From contig DATJIW010000058.1 in the NCBI GenBank assembly GCA_035492775.1, forward strand, positions 1 through 64,000: a stretch of DNA of 64,000 nucleotides, given 5' to 3'. The DNA comes from DATJFQ01 sp035492775. Lineage in GTDB: Bacteria; Acidobacteriota; Vicinamibacteria; Vicinamibacterales; 2-12-FULL-66-21. Below the pieces are notes generated by a model that saw only the letters and a program-made list of their open reading frames with translations, searched no databases and was not told the origin of the DNA. Of the stretch, positions 23,833-34,846 are shown piece by piece; within the stretch, counting starts at the first letter, position 1; the number at the start of each line of letters is the position of its first letter. The position numbers and the translations under genes are program-made.

Positions 23833-26800
23833 ATGGATTTTTCTGCGATTCGTTCGCGCCTTGCGGGCTCCGAAGGCCGCCTGTTCTGGCGCAGTCTCGG
23901 GGAGCTGGCCGACACGCCGCAGTTCCGGGAATATCTCCATCGGGAATTTCCGGAGCAGGCGGCTGAATGGAACGACCCGAAAGGGCGCCGGCAGTTCCTG
24001 AAGCTGATGAGCGCGTCGCTGGCCCTGGCGGGCGTCGGCGCCTGCGTCAAGCAGCCGCCGGAAAAAATCATCCCGTATGTAACGCAGCCCGAGGAGCTCG
24101 TCCCCGGCAACCCCCTCTTTTTTGCCACGTCATATCCGTTCAGCGGCATCGGACTTCCGGTTCTCGTCGAGAGTCACGAGGGGCATCCGACCAAGGTCGA
24201 AGGGAATCCCGAACATCCCTCGAGCCTTGGCGGCACCGACGTCTTCGCGCAGGCGGCCATCCTTCAGTTGTACGACCCGGATCGTGCGAAGTCCGTCATG
24301 GGCCGCGGCGAGACGCGCGGCTGGCACGACTTCCAGACGGCGCTCAGCGTCGCTCTGCTGCAGCAGAAGTCGAAAGGCGGATCCGGCCTCCGGTTCCTCA
24401 CGGAGTCGATGACCTCGCCCACGATTGCCGAGCAGGTGTCGCTCATTCGGCAGACGTATCCGAAAGCGACGTGGCACCAGTGGGATCCGATCGCCCGCGA
24501 CTCCTCGCGGGCCGCCGCGCACCAGGCGGCCGGCTCGCCGAGCGACGCCCGCTACCACTTCGACAAAGCCGACGTCGTCGTCTCGCTGGAAGCTGACTTC
24601 CTGTGCGGCGCATTGTCGGTGCCGGCGCAGAAAGCGTTCGCCGCGCGGCGCCGTCTGACCGACGACAAGAAGGATCTCAGCCGTCTCTACGTCGTCGAGA
24701 GCACGCCGTCGCTGACCGGCGCACGAGCGGATCATCGGCTGCCGTTGCGCGCGTCGGAGATTCAGGCGTTTGCGGCCGCTCTTGCCGCCGCCGTCGGTGC
24801 GGGCGGGGCGCAGCCGTCGGGAAATTTCTCGAGCCCGAATGCCCAGAAGTGGATCGGGGCCATCGCGAAGGATCTCCAGGCCAGCCGCGGGCGATCGATT
24901 GTCGTCGCGGGCGACTATCAGCCGGTCGCCGTGCACCAGCTCGCACACGCGATGAACCAGGCGCTCGGCAACGTCGGAACGACGATCGAGTACGTGCAGA
25001 CCGTCGAGATCAATCCGACGGATCAGCTCTCGTCGATTCGAGACCTGGTGCAGGCGATGAACGCCGGTCAGGTCGAAGTGCTCACGATTCTTGGCGCCAA
25101 CCCGGTTTTCACGGCGCCCGCCGATCTCGACTTCCAGGACGCGCTCGGCAAGGTCGGCTTCTCCGTCCACCACTCGCTCTATTACGACGAGACGTCCGGG
25201 TACTGCACGTGGATGATACCGGCTGCGCACGCCTTCGAGAGCTGGGGTGACGTGCGTGCGCTCGACGGCACCGTGACGATCATGCAGCCGCTCATCGCGC
25301 CGCTCTATGAAGGGCGAACCGAGACCGAGCTGTTTGGCGCGTTCATCGACGCGCAGATCGGACGGTCCGCGCACGACCTCGTCAAGGATTACTGGACACG
25401 CGCACACGCGAAGCAGGCGGGCGCCTGGACGATCACTGACCCCAAAGGACAGCCGTTCAAGAGCGCCGAGAGCTTCTGGAAGCACGCCCTGCACGACGGA
25501 TTCATCACGGGAACTGCCGCTGGTTCATCGCCCATCGACAATCGTCCGTCGCCCACCGACAATCGCCCATCGCCCACCGACAATCGCCCATCGGGGATGG
25601 AGATCATCTTCCGTCCCGATCCCACGATCTGGGACGGACGCTTTGCGAACGTCGGCTGGCTCCAGGAGCTGCCGAAGCCGTTTTCGACCATCACGTGGGA
25701 TCCGGCGGCCTGGGTGGGACGGAACTACGCCCTCGAACAGAAGCTCGAAGACGGCGATCTCATCGAACTGAAGTACCGCGGCAAAACCGTCCGTCTGCCG
25801 GTCTGGCCGATGGACGGCCATCCGGACACCGCTGTGACGGTGTTCTTCGGATACGGTCGCCGCATGACGGGACGCGTCGGCACGCCCGCCGACGACGTGG
25901 CCAAGGAATTCGACGTCTTCCGTCTGCGGCACTCCGATGCGCCATGGTTCGATGGCGGCCTCGAGGTCTCGAAGGTCGGACGGCGCTATCTGCTCGCGCG
26001 GGTGCAGGAGCATCACCTAATGGAAGGGCGCGCCCCGATCCGGATGGCGACGCTCGACGAATACAAGGAAGAGGGCACGCGCGTCATTCAGAAGCAGGGT
26101 GAGAGGCCGCCGAAGGCGCTGTCGATCATCCCCGAGTGGGAATACAACGGCTACCGCTGGGCGATGGCGATCGATCTCGGGACCTGCACCGGCTGCAGCA
26201 CCTGCACCATCGCGTGCCAGAGCGAGAACAACATCCCGGTCGTCGGCAAGGAGCAGGTCAACGTCGGGCGCGAAATGCACTGGATTCGCGTCGACCATTA
26301 CTACGTCGGCAACCCGCTGGAGCCGGAGACCGTCGAGTCGCACCATCAGCCGCGGCCGTGCATGCAGTGCGAGAACGCGCCATGCGAGCTGGTCTGCCCC
26401 GTCGGCGCGACGGTGCACAGCGCCGAAGGCCTGAACGACATGGTCTATAACCGCTGCGTCGGGACGCGCTACTGCTCGAACAACTGTCCGTACAAAGTGC
26501 GGCGGTTCAACTTCCTGCTGTATCAGGACTGGAACACGCAGAGCCTCTATCCGATGCGCAACCCGGACGTCACCGTCCGCAGCCGCGGCGTGATGGAGAA
26601 GTGCACGTACTGCGTGCAGCGCATCAACTACGCGCGCATCGCCGCCAAGCGCGAGGACCGCCGCATCCAGGACGGCGAGGTCGTACCGGCCTGCGCCGCG
26701 GCGTGCCCGTCGGACGCGATCGTCTTCGGCGATCTCAACGATCCGAACAGCCGTGTGAACACGCTGCGGGCGCAGGAGCGCAATTACGGCGTGCTGGAGG

Positions 26801-26901
26801 ACCTCAACACGCGGCCGCGAACGACGTATCTCGCCGACGTCCGGAATCCGAATCCGGAGATCGACGCCTCGCGCGGATCATCCAGGCTGGCGACTGAGTA
26901 A
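23833..26901 (+). CDS. actB: Alternative complex III iron-sulfur/molybdopterin-type subunit ActB
   Basis: A 1022-residue fusion typical of ActB. A twin-arginine-type motif GRRQFLK at 51-57 leads into a hydrophobic stretch ending in VGAC at 68-71. Residues about 80-770 form a molybdopterin-oxidoreductase-like domain (in ACIII this part holds no molybdenum cofactor). Residues about 780-960 are a ferredoxin-like domain with four cysteine clusters: CTGCSTCTIAC, CMQCENAPCELVCP, CVGTRYCSNNCP and CTYC with CAAAC. It passes electrons from quinol toward the haem subunits. Odd feature: a 63-bp heptamer array (25529-25591) inserts PIDNRPSPTDNRPSPTDNRP into the chain at about residue 567. Confidence 0.95.
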   Translation: MDFSAIRSRLAGSEGRLFWRSLGELADTPQFREYLHREFPEQAAEWNDPKGRRQFLKLMSASLALAGVGACVKQPPEKIIPYVTQPEELVPGNPLFFATSYPFSGIGLPVLVESHEGHPTKVEGNPEHPSSLGGTDVFAQAAILQLYDPDRAKSVMGRGETRGWHDFQTALSVALLQQKSKGGSGLRFLTESMTSPTIAEQVSLIRQTYPKATWHQWDPIARDSSRAAAHQAAGSPSDARYHFDKADVVVSLEADFLCGALSVPAQKAFAARRRLTDDKKDLSRLYVVESTPSLTGARADHRLPLRASEIQAFAAALAAAVGAGGAQPSGNFSSPNAQKWIGAIAKDLQASRGRSIVVAGDYQPVAVHQLAHAMNQALGNVGTTIEYVQTVEINPTDQLSSIRDLVQAMNAGQVEVLTILGANPVFTAPADLDFQDALGKVGFSVHHSLYYDETSGYCTWMIPAAHAFESWGDVRALDGTVTIMQPLIAPLYEGRTETELFGAFIDAQIGRSAHDLVKDYWTRAHAKQAGAWTITDPKGQPFKSAESFWKHALHDGFITGTAAGSSPIDNRPSPTDNRPSPTDNRPSGMEIIFRPDPTIWDGRFANVGWLQELPKPFSTITWDPAAWVGRNYALEQKLEDGDLIELKYRGKTVRLPVWPMDGHPDTAVTVFFGYGRRMTGRVGTPADDVAKEFDVFRLRHSDAPWFDGGLEVSKVGRRYLLARVQEHHLMEGRAPIRMATLDEYKEEGTRVIQKQGERPPKALSIIPEWEYNGYRWAMAIDLGTCTGCSTCTIACQSENNIPVVGKEQVNVGREMHWIRVDHYYVGNPLEPETVESHHQPRPCMQCENAPCELVCPVGATVHSAEGLNDMVYNRCVGTRYCSNNCPYKVRRFNFLLYQDWNTQSLYPMRNPDVTVRSRGVMEKCTYCVQRINYARIAAKREDRRIQDGEVVPACAAACPSDAIVFGDLNDPNSRVNTLRAQERNYGVLEDLNTRPRTTYLADVRNPNPEIDASRGSSRLATE
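25529..25591 (+). repeat. In-frame array of nine heptamers inside actB
   Basis: Nine 7-bp units, all beginning CG, run without gaps: CGCCCAT, CGACAAT, CGTCCGT, CGCCCAC, CGACAAT, CGCCCAT, CGCCCAC, CGACAAT, CGCCCAT. Nine times seven is 63, exactly 21 codons, so the reading frame is preserved. The encoded segment is Pro/Asp/Asn-rich, with PTDNRPS repeated, and lies between two structured parts of the protein, probably in a loop. Confidence 0.9.
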
Positions 26902-26904
26902 CTG

Positions 26905-28284
26905 ATGGACCCGAAACCCGCTACGTATCCGGTTGCCCCGCTCATCGAGCCGGGCCACACGTTCGAGTCGATCACCGACAAGATCAGCGCGGTCGTCCTC
27001 TCCGGACGTCAGCCGCTGTTCTGGTTCATCGTCCTCGGCTTTGGACTGATGCTGACCGGCATGCTGGGGATGGCGGTCAGCTGGCTCCTGCTCAAGGGGA
27101 CGGGCATCTGGGGCATCAATATTCCAATCGGGTGGGGCTTCGCGATCATCAACTTCGTCTGGTGGATCGGCATCGGCCACGCCGGGACGCTGATCTCGGC
27201 GATCCTGCTTCTGCTCAAGCAGGGGTGGCGGACGTCGATCAATCGCTTTGCCGAAGCGATGACGATCTTCGCCGTCATGTGCGCGGGTCTGTTTCCGCTG
27301 ATTCACACGGGCCGGCCGTGGCTCGCGGCGTACTGGCTGTTCCCCTATCCGAACAGCATGTCGATCTGGCCGCAGTTCAGGAGTCCGCTGATCTGGGACG
27401 TGTTCGCCGTTTCGACGTACTTCACGGTCTCGCTGCTCTTCTGGTACGTGGGTCTGATTCCCGATCTGGCGACGCTGCGCGACAGGGCGAAGAACCGCGC
27501 CACGAAGGTCATCTACGGCATGTTTTCGCTCGGCTGGCGAGGCTCCGCGCGCCACTGGCAGCGGTACGAGCACATCTACCTGCTGCTGGCGGGCCTCTCG
27601 ACGCCGCTGGTGCTGTCGGTCCACACGGTCGTCAGCTTCGACTTCTCGATCGGTATCGTCCCCGGCTGGCACACGACGATTTTCCCGCCGTATTTCGTCG
27701 CCGGCGCGATTTACGACGGGTTCGCGATGGTGCTCACGCTCGCGATCCCGATTCGCGCGGTGTACCACCTCGAGGACTTCATCACGACGCGGCACCTCGA
27801 GAACATGGCGAAGGTGACGCTCGCGACCGGCCTGATCGTCGCCTATGGCTACACGTCGGAGGTGTTCTTCGGCTGGTACAGCGCGAACAAGTACGAAGGG
27901 TTCATGATCTGGAACCGCATGACCGGTCCTTACTGGTACATGTACTGGACCCTCATCTTCTGCAACATCATCACGCCGCAGTGGCTGTGGTTCAAGAAGG
28001 TGCGGACCTCGCCCGTGCTGCTCTTCTGCGTCGCGATGGTCGTGAACGTCGGCATGTGGCTCGAGCGCTTCGTCATCGTCGTGACGAGCCTGCACCGTGA
28101 CTTCATTCCGGCCGCGTGGGGCATGTATCACCCGACGAAGTGGGACTACATGACGTTCTTCGGGACGATCGGCTTCTTCCTGACGATGTTCTTCCTCTTC
28201 GTGCGGACGCTGCCGATGATCTCGATCTTCGAGATGCGGACGCTTGCGCCGAACGCCAAGGTTCCCCCTGCGGAGGGACACTGA
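26905..28284 (+). CDS. actC: Alternative complex III quinone-binding membrane subunit ActC (NrfD-like)
   Basis: A 459-residue NrfD/PsrC-family membrane protein with about ten helices. VVSFDFSIGIVPGWHTTIFPPYFVAGAI and WIGIGHAGTLISAILLL are the typical quinone-site and helix-packing regions. It starts 3 bp after the actB stop. In ACIII structures ActC and ActF form the membrane core, with ActC oxidising menaquinol at the periplasmic side. Confidence 0.95.
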   Translation: MDPKPATYPVAPLIEPGHTFESITDKISAVVLSGRQPLFWFIVLGFGLMLTGMLGMAVSWLLLKGTGIWGINIPIGWGFAIINFVWWIGIGHAGTLISAILLLLKQGWRTSINRFAEAMTIFAVMCAGLFPLIHTGRPWLAAYWLFPYPNSMSIWPQFRSPLIWDVFAVSTYFTVSLLFWYVGLIPDLATLRDRAKNRATKVIYGMFSLGWRGSARHWQRYEHIYLLLAGLSTPLVLSVHTVVSFDFSIGIVPGWHTTIFPPYFVAGAIYDGFAMVLTLAIPIRAVYHLEDFITTRHLENMAKVTLATGLIVAYGYTSEVFFGWYSANKYEGFMIWNRMTGPYWYMYWTLIFCNIITPQWLWFKKVRTSPVLLFCVAMVVNVGMWLERFVIVVTSLHRDFIPAAWGMYHPTKWDYMTFFGTIGFFLTMFFLFVRTLPMISIFEMRTLAPNAKVPPAEGH

Positions 28285-28285
28285 G

Positions 28286-28822
28286 ATGGCCGCCAATTCG
28301 GTCTACGGCCTGCTCGCCGAATTCGATACGCCGGCGGAACTCGTCGCCGCGACCAGGCGCGTCCACGAGGCGGGCTATCGGCGCATTGACACGTTCTCGC
28401 CGTTCCCGGTCGAGGAGGCGTGGGAGGCCATGCATCACCACGACCGGCGGCTGTCGCTCATCGTGCTGCTGGGCGGGTTGACGGGTATGGCCAGCGGCTA
28501 CGGGCTCGAGTACTGGGTCCACACGATGGCGTATCCGATCAACGTTGCCGGCAAGCCGCTCAACAGCTGGCCGCAGTTCATTCCCGTCACCTTCGAGATG
28601 ACGATCCTGTTCGCGGCGATTTCCGCGGTCCTCGGGATGATCGTGCTGAACGGGCTGCCGATGCCGTATCACCCCGTGTTCAACGTCGAGCGATTCACGC
28701 GCGCGAGCCAGGACAAGTTCTTCCTGCTCATCGAATCCGCCGATCCGAAGTTCGATCGCAGCGGCACGCTGGATCTGCTCAAGCGGCTCAATCCGAGTGA
28801 GATCAATGAAGTTGAACCGTAG
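28286..28822 (+). CDS. actD: Alternative complex III subunit ActD (DUF3341)
   Basis: A 178-residue protein of the DUF3341 family. It has an N-terminal soluble part (VYGLLAEFDTPAELVAATRR, GYRRIDTFSPFPVEE), two membrane helices (about 56-80 and 102-125) and a C-terminal soluble part with FFLLIESADPKFD. GGAGGG eight bases before the ATG at 28286 supports the start. It binds at the cytoplasmic and membrane face of ACIII. Confidence 0.94.
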   Translation: MAANSVYGLLAEFDTPAELVAATRRVHEAGYRRIDTFSPFPVEEAWEAMHHHDRRLSLIVLLGGLTGMASGYGLEYWVHTMAYPINVAGKPLNSWPQFIPVTFEMTILFAAISAVLGMIVLNGLPMPYHPVFNVERFTRASQDKFFLLIESADPKFDRSGTLDLLKRLNPSEINEVEP

Positions 28823-29456
28823 CGCGGCGTGCGGCGTGCGGCGCGCTGGACGACACAGGAAACTCGCGGCGGCGTTGCTGCTGGTCGCTGCGGCAGCCAC
28901 TGGTTGCCGTCAGGACATGCACAACCAGCCCAAGTACATTCCGCTGCGCGACAGCGGCTTCTTCGCGAACGGCTCGAGCGCGCGGCCGCTGCCGGACGAT
29001 ACCGTCGCGCGCGGCACGCTCGAGGACGATGCGGCGTTCTATACCGGCAAGGAGAACGGCCAGCCCGTCACGGCGCTGCCAATCCCGCTGACGCAGCAGC
29101 TCCTCGATCGCGGCGAGCAGCGTTACAACATCTACTGCTCTCCCTGCCACGATCGATCGGGCAGCGGTGAAGGGATGATCGTGCGCCGCGGTTACAAGCA
29201 GCCGCCGTCGTACCACATCGATCGGCTGCGGCAGGCGCCGATCGGGCATTTCTTCGATGTCATGACGAACGGGTTCGGCGCGATGCCCGACTATCGCGCG
29301 CAGGTTCAGCCGCGGGATCGATGGGCTATCGCGGCATATATACGCGCCCTGCAGCTGAGCGAACACGCGGCGGAATCCGACGTGCCGGCGGAGGATCGGG
29401 CAAAGCTCTCACAACCGCCCGCGGCGCAGCGCGGCGAGGGGGCGGTCAGGCGCTGA
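28806..29456 (+). CDS. actE: Alternative complex III monohaem cytochrome c lipoprotein ActE
   Basis: A 216-residue lipoprotein cytochrome. The signal peptide ends with the lipobox VAAAATGC, and the single haem motif is CSPCH near residue 114-118 (RYNIYCSPCHDRSGSGEG), with a distal GAMPDY methionine. In ACIII, ActE is the exit haem that hands electrons to the oxidase or to soluble cytochrome c. The ATG at 28806 lies inside the end of actD, and the stop overlaps the actF start by 1 bp. Confidence 0.93.
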   Translation: MKLNRSAACGVRRAGRHRKLAAALLLVAAAATGCRQDMHNQPKYIPLRDSGFFANGSSARPLPDDTVARGTLEDDAAFYTGKENGQPVTALPIPLTQQLLDRGEQRYNIYCSPCHDRSGSGEGMIVRRGYKQPPSYHIDRLRQAPIGHFFDVMTNGFGAMPDYRAQVQPRDRWAIAAYIRALQLSEHAAESDVPAEDRAKLSQPPAAQRGEGAVRR

Positions 29457-30661
29457 TGAACACGTACGCTCTCACCACGGATCCCGCCGCCTTCGATCGG
29501 CTGCAGCAGCGCGGCCTCTTCGTCGGCGTCGCGGGTCTCATCATCGGAGGCGTCGGCGCGGCCCTGCAGCCGTCGCAATTGTGGCCGTCGTGGCTCATCG
29601 GCTTCATGTTCTGCCTTGGCATGACACTCGGCTCGCTGGCGCTGCTCATGCTGCAGCACATGGTCGGCGGCCTGTGGGGCATGGCGTCGCGGCGCATCTT
29701 CGAGGCCGGCAGCCGGCTGCTGCCCTACTGCATCCTTCTTTTCATCCCCCTCTGCTTCGTATTGCCGAAGCTGTATGTGTGGGCGCGCCCCGGCGCGGCC
29801 GCCGCCGACGAGGTGCTGGCGCACCGCGGCGTGTACTTCCATACATGGTTCTTCCTGCTGCGGGCGGCGATCTACTTCTTCGTCTGGGGATTCTGCGCGT
29901 ATTACCTGAATCGGTGGTCCGTGCAGCAGGACCGCGGTGAAGTGGCGCAGACCGAGGCCGACACGCGGCGGTTCCGTGTGATCAGCGCCCCGGGCCTGCT
30001 GATCTACGTGGTCCTCATCAGCCTCGCGTCGATCGACTGGCTGATGTCGCTCGACGCGCACTGGTTCTCGACGATGTTCGGCTTCGTCATGGTCGCCGGA
30101 CAGGGCCTCGGCGCGCTGTCGCTCGCCGTCGCCGTGCTCGCGCTCCTGGCCACGAGCGAGCCGCTCCACAGCTTCCTCCGGCCGGTCATGTTCCACGACC
30201 TCGGCAAGCTGATGCTCGCCTTCGTGATGCTCTGGGCGTATTTCTCGTTCTCGCAGTTCCTCATCATCTGGGCGGGCAACCTTCCGGAAGAGATCATCTT
30301 TTACCTCGCGCGGATGCGCTACGGGTGGGGCTTCGTCAGCCTGCTGATCGTCTTCGGCCACTTCGTGTTCCCCTTCTGCCTGCTGCTCTCGGCGAGCCTG
30401 AAGCGGCGGCCGAAGTCGCTCGCGCGCGTCGCGTGGTACATCCTGGCGATCCGCCTGGTCGACCTGATCTGGATCGTGTCGCCCGAGTTCAACCAGGGCA
30501 ACACCGTCGCGTTTCCGGTCAGCATCGCGAATGTGTTCCTGCCGATCGGGATGTTCGGCATCTGGGTGTTCCTGTTCGCGCGCACGCTCCGGACGCAGCC
30601 GTTGCTGCCCGCCAACGATCCGTATTTCAAGGAGATGCTCGCGCATGGCACCGGGCACTGA
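29456..30661 (+). CDS. actF: Alternative complex III membrane subunit ActF
   Basis: A 401-residue ten-helix NrfD-like membrane protein paired with ActC. HMVGGLWGMASRRIFEAG, SIDWLMSLDAHWFSTMFGF and LWAYFSFSQFLIIWAGNLPEE are well conserved in this subunit. The ATG at 29456 overlaps the actE stop. In ACIII it forms the second half of the membrane core and may participate in proton movement. Confidence 0.94.
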   Translation: MNTYALTTDPAAFDRLQQRGLFVGVAGLIIGGVGAALQPSQLWPSWLIGFMFCLGMTLGSLALLMLQHMVGGLWGMASRRIFEAGSRLLPYCILLFIPLCFVLPKLYVWARPGAAAADEVLAHRGVYFHTWFFLLRAAIYFFVWGFCAYYLNRWSVQQDRGEVAQTEADTRRFRVISAPGLLIYVVLISLASIDWLMSLDAHWFSTMFGFVMVAGQGLGALSLAVAVLALLATSEPLHSFLRPVMFHDLGKLMLAFVMLWAYFSFSQFLIIWAGNLPEEIIFYLARMRYGWGFVSLLIVFGHFVFPFCLLLSASLKRRPKSLARVAWYILAIRLVDLIWIVSPEFNQGNTVAFPVSIANVFLPIGMFGIWVFLFARTLRTQPLLPANDPYFKEMLAHGTGH

Positions 30662-31250
30662 CGCCGACGCGCACGCGCACGACGATCTGCACAACCCGGA
30701 CGTCGCGCACGAATCGACCGACATCAGCATCAAGGGTGTGGTGTGGTTCGTCATCATCCTGGCGGTCACGGTGGCGGTCGTGCAGGTGGCGATGTGGGGG
30801 CTGATGAAGGTCTTCGACCGCAACGAGTCGGCGAACGACCCGTTCGTGTCGCCGCTGGCGGCGCCTGCCGGCACGCTGCCGCCGGATCCACGGCTGCAGA
30901 CGACCCCGTGGGAGGACCTGAAGCACTTCCGCGCCGGCGAGGATCTGGCCCTGCACTCGTACGGCTGGATCGATCGCAAAGGCGGCGTCGTCCGGCTGCC
31001 AATCGACAAGGCGAAGGCGCTGCTGCTCCAGCGGGGGATTCCGGTGCGCGCGAACGCGCCGACCGATCCGACCGAGGGCACGCACGTCGCGTCGACCGGC
31101 GAATCGAACAGCGCCAGAGAGATTCCGGCCGGACAGGCCGACATGAGTTCGGGGAGCGTCGCTCCACAGGCCGGAACGACCGGACCCGGAACCGCCGCCG
31201 CCCAGCCGTCACAGACAGCGCAGGTGAAGAAGCCGGGTGGCGGGACGTAA
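30645..31250 (+). CDS. Single-pass membrane protein of the act-cox operon
   Basis: A 201-residue protein from an ATG 10 bases after AAGGAG, starting inside the 3' end of actF. The N-terminus is His/Asp-rich (DADAHAHDDLHNPDVAHE), followed by a membrane helix near residues 31-52. A periplasmic segment then contains DPRLQTTPWEDLKHFRAGED and LHSYGWIDRKGGVVRLPIDKA, which resembles a conserved motif set seen after actF in other ACIII-oxidase operons. The last 60 residues are low-complexity Ser/Thr/Pro/Ala/Gly. It may link ACIII to the oxidase or assist assembly. No ActG-type gene is seen, and this one occupies that slot. Confidence 0.8.
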   Translation: MAPGTDADAHAHDDLHNPDVAHESTDISIKGVVWFVIILAVTVAVVQVAMWGLMKVFDRNESANDPFVSPLAAPAGTLPPDPRLQTTPWEDLKHFRAGEDLALHSYGWIDRKGGVVRLPIDKAKALLLQRGIPVRANAPTDPTEGTHVASTGESNSAREIPAGQADMSSGSVAPQAGTTGPGTAAAQPSQTAQVKKPGGGT

Positions 31251-31265
31251 AGAAAGAAGGGCAAC

Positions 31266-32153
31266 GTGTTGAGCAGGACCACGGCAGCAGTGCTCGTCGC
31301 GGCCGTGTTGGGAATTTCCGGTCCGGTGTTCGCGCAGGGCATGGGTATGCCGGCTCCGCCGGAGATGAATCCGGTGACGAACAAGCCGCGCATTCTCGAG
31401 AAGGTCGGCATCGATCAGCGGATCGGACAGCAGCTGCCGCTCTCGACGCCGTTCGTCGACGATCACGGGCGTCAGGTGCAGCTCGGGGACTTCTTCGGCA
31501 AGCGGCCCGTCGTGCTGGCGCTGGCCTACTATGAGTGTCCGATGCTGTGCACGCAGGTCTTGAACGAGATGACGGGTTCGCTCAAGACGATGAATTTCAC
31601 CCCCGGCAAGGACTACGACGTCGTGGTCATCAGCATCAACCCGCAGGAGGGGCCGATGCTGGCGAAGGAGAAGAAGCAGACGTACGTCGATCGCTTCGGC
31701 CGGCCCGAAACGGCCGACGGATGGCATTTCCTGACCGGCACGGACCGATCGATACACGCCGTCGCGGACGCCATCGGGTTTCATTACGCGTACGACGAGA
31801 ACAGCCAGCAGTACGCGCACGCGGCGGCGATTTACGTGACGACTGCGGGCGGCGAAGTGGCGCGCTATTTCATCGGGCTGGAATATCCGCCGAGGAGCGT
31901 GCGGTTCGCGCTGGTGGAGGCGTCGGCAGGCCGGCTGGGTACGGTGACGGATCAGGTCCTCCTGCTCTGCTATCACTACGATCCGGCAACGGGGAAATAC
32001 GGCGCGGGCACACTGGAGGCCGTGCGCATCGGAGGGGTGCTGACGGTGGTCGCAATGGTGGCATTCATCGTCGTCAGCGTGCGCCGGGAGCGCTCTCACG
32101 ACGCGGTGGATCCAGGCGGACCGGCGCCGCATCACGTGGCCGATGGCATGTGA
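31266..32153 (+). CDS. SCO1/SenC-family copper chaperone for cytochrome oxidase
   Basis: A 295-residue protein with a signal peptide (VLSRTTAAVLVAAVLGISGPVFAQ), a thioredoxin-like SCO domain with the copper-binding CPMLC motif (AYYECPMLCTQVLNEM), and the distal histidine in QYAHAAAIYV. A C-terminal membrane helix (about 256-276) would tether it. It should deliver copper to the CuA centre of the CoxB subunit encoded next. GTG start at 31266, preceded by GAAGG. Confidence 0.92.
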   Translation: MLSRTTAAVLVAAVLGISGPVFAQGMGMPAPPEMNPVTNKPRILEKVGIDQRIGQQLPLSTPFVDDHGRQVQLGDFFGKRPVVLALAYYECPMLCTQVLNEMTGSLKTMNFTPGKDYDVVVISINPQEGPMLAKEKKQTYVDRFGRPETADGWHFLTGTDRSIHAVADAIGFHYAYDENSQQYAHAAAIYVTTAGGEVARYFIGLEYPPRSVRFALVEASAGRLGTVTDQVLLLCYHYDPATGKYGAGTLEAVRIGGVLTVVAMVAFIVVSVRRERSHDAVDPGGPAPHHVADGM

Positions 32154-32157
32154 CGGT

Positions 32158-32187
32158 TTTGATCCTTTGATCCTTTGATCTTTGCTG
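32158..32187 (+). repeat. TTTGATCC octamers leading into the coxB start
   Basis: TTTGATCC at 32158-32165 and 32166-32173, then 7-bp versions TTTGATC (32174-32180) and TTTGCTG (32181-32187), which directly abut the coxB ATG at 32188. As at actB, the array occupies the place of a ribosome-binding site. Confidence 0.7.
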
Positions 32188-33222
32188 ATGGAGCAACTTC
32201 CCTTTTTTCCGGTCGCGGCGTCGGCGCAGGCAGGACAGGTAGACGCGCTCTACTTCTTCCTGGTCGCAGTGTCGGCGTTCTTCGCCGTGCTCATCGCCGT
32301 GCTGCTGATTGTCTTCGCCGTGCGGTTCCGCCGCCGGCGCCAGGACGAAGTCGGCGAGGCCATCCACGGCTCGATCGCACTCGAGATGATGTGGACCCTG
32401 ATCCCGCTCGGGATCGCGATGTTCATGTTCGTGTGGGGCGCGCAGGTCTATTTCCACCTCACGCGGCCGCCGCGCGGAGCGATGGAAGTGTACGTCGTCG
32501 GCAAGCAGTGGATGTGGAAGCTGGAACACGCGGACGGCGCGCGCGAAATCAACGAGCTGCACGTCCCGACGGGGCGTCCCGTGAAACTGATCATGGGCTC
32601 GGAAGACGTGATCCACAGCTTCTTCATGCCCGCATTCCGGGTGAAAGCAGACGTCATCCCCGGGCGTTACAACACGCTGTGGTTTACCGCCACGAAGCCC
32701 GGGCGGTACCACATCTTCTGCACGCAGTACTGCGGCACGAAGCACTCGGCGATGATCGGCTGGGTGACCGCGATGGCCCCCGCCGATTACCAGGCATGGC
32801 TCAGCGGCGGTTCGAGCGGCATCTCGATCGCGGATAACGGATCGAAACTGTTTCAGGACCTGGGCTGCGCGACCTGCCATCAGGACGTGCAGCAGGGACG
32901 CGGCCCGTCGCTGCGCGGCGAGTACGGGCATGAGGTGAAGCTCGCAGACGGCCAGACCACGACGTTCGACGACGACTACATCCGCGAGTCCATCGTGAAC
33001 CCGCAGGCGAAGATCGTCGCCGGCTTCCAGCCGATCATGCCGACCTTCCAGGGCCTCGTGAACGAGGAACAGCTGCTGCAGCTCATCGCGTACGTGAAGT
33101 CGCTCGGCGGCGGGGCGCCGGGCGGCGGAGTGCCGATCCCCCCCTCCCTGATGCCCACGCCGCCCAGTAGCGGACGGCAGGCGGGCGGCGAGGCGGCCGC
33201 GAAACCGGGCCCCGGACACTGA
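32188..33222 (+). CDS. coxB: caa3-type cytochrome c oxidase subunit II (CuA plus cytochrome c domain)
   Basis: A 344-residue subunit II. Two membrane helices (about 21-45 and 64-88) are followed by the CuA cupredoxin domain, with HSFFMPAFRVKADVIPG and the CTQYCGTKHSAM ligand set. A fused C-terminal cytochrome c domain carries CATCH near residue 230 and a PIMPTF axial methionine. This fusion defines a caa3-type oxidase. The C-terminal tail is a Pro/Gly linker. It accepts electrons from the ACIII haems. Confidence 0.95.
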   Translation: MEQLPFFPVAASAQAGQVDALYFFLVAVSAFFAVLIAVLLIVFAVRFRRRRQDEVGEAIHGSIALEMMWTLIPLGIAMFMFVWGAQVYFHLTRPPRGAMEVYVVGKQWMWKLEHADGAREINELHVPTGRPVKLIMGSEDVIHSFFMPAFRVKADVIPGRYNTLWFTATKPGRYHIFCTQYCGTKHSAMIGWVTAMAPADYQAWLSGGSSGISIADNGSKLFQDLGCATCHQDVQQGRGPSLRGEYGHEVKLADGQTTTFDDDYIRESIVNPQAKIVAGFQPIMPTFQGLVNEEQLLQLIAYVKSLGGGAPGGGVPIPPSLMPTPPSSGRQAGGEAAAKPGPGH

Positions 33223-33223
33223 T

Positions 33224-34835
<1,612 letters not shown>

Positions 34836-34846
<11 letters not shown>

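Noticed and set aside
26878..28296. A 472-codon open frame on the minus strand
   Set aside because: Antisense to actC; dominated by Arg, His, Glu and Asp with no fold.
29306..31411. A 701-codon open frame on the minus strand
   Set aside because: It runs antisense across actF, the small membrane subunit and the SCO gene and has shadow-frame composition.
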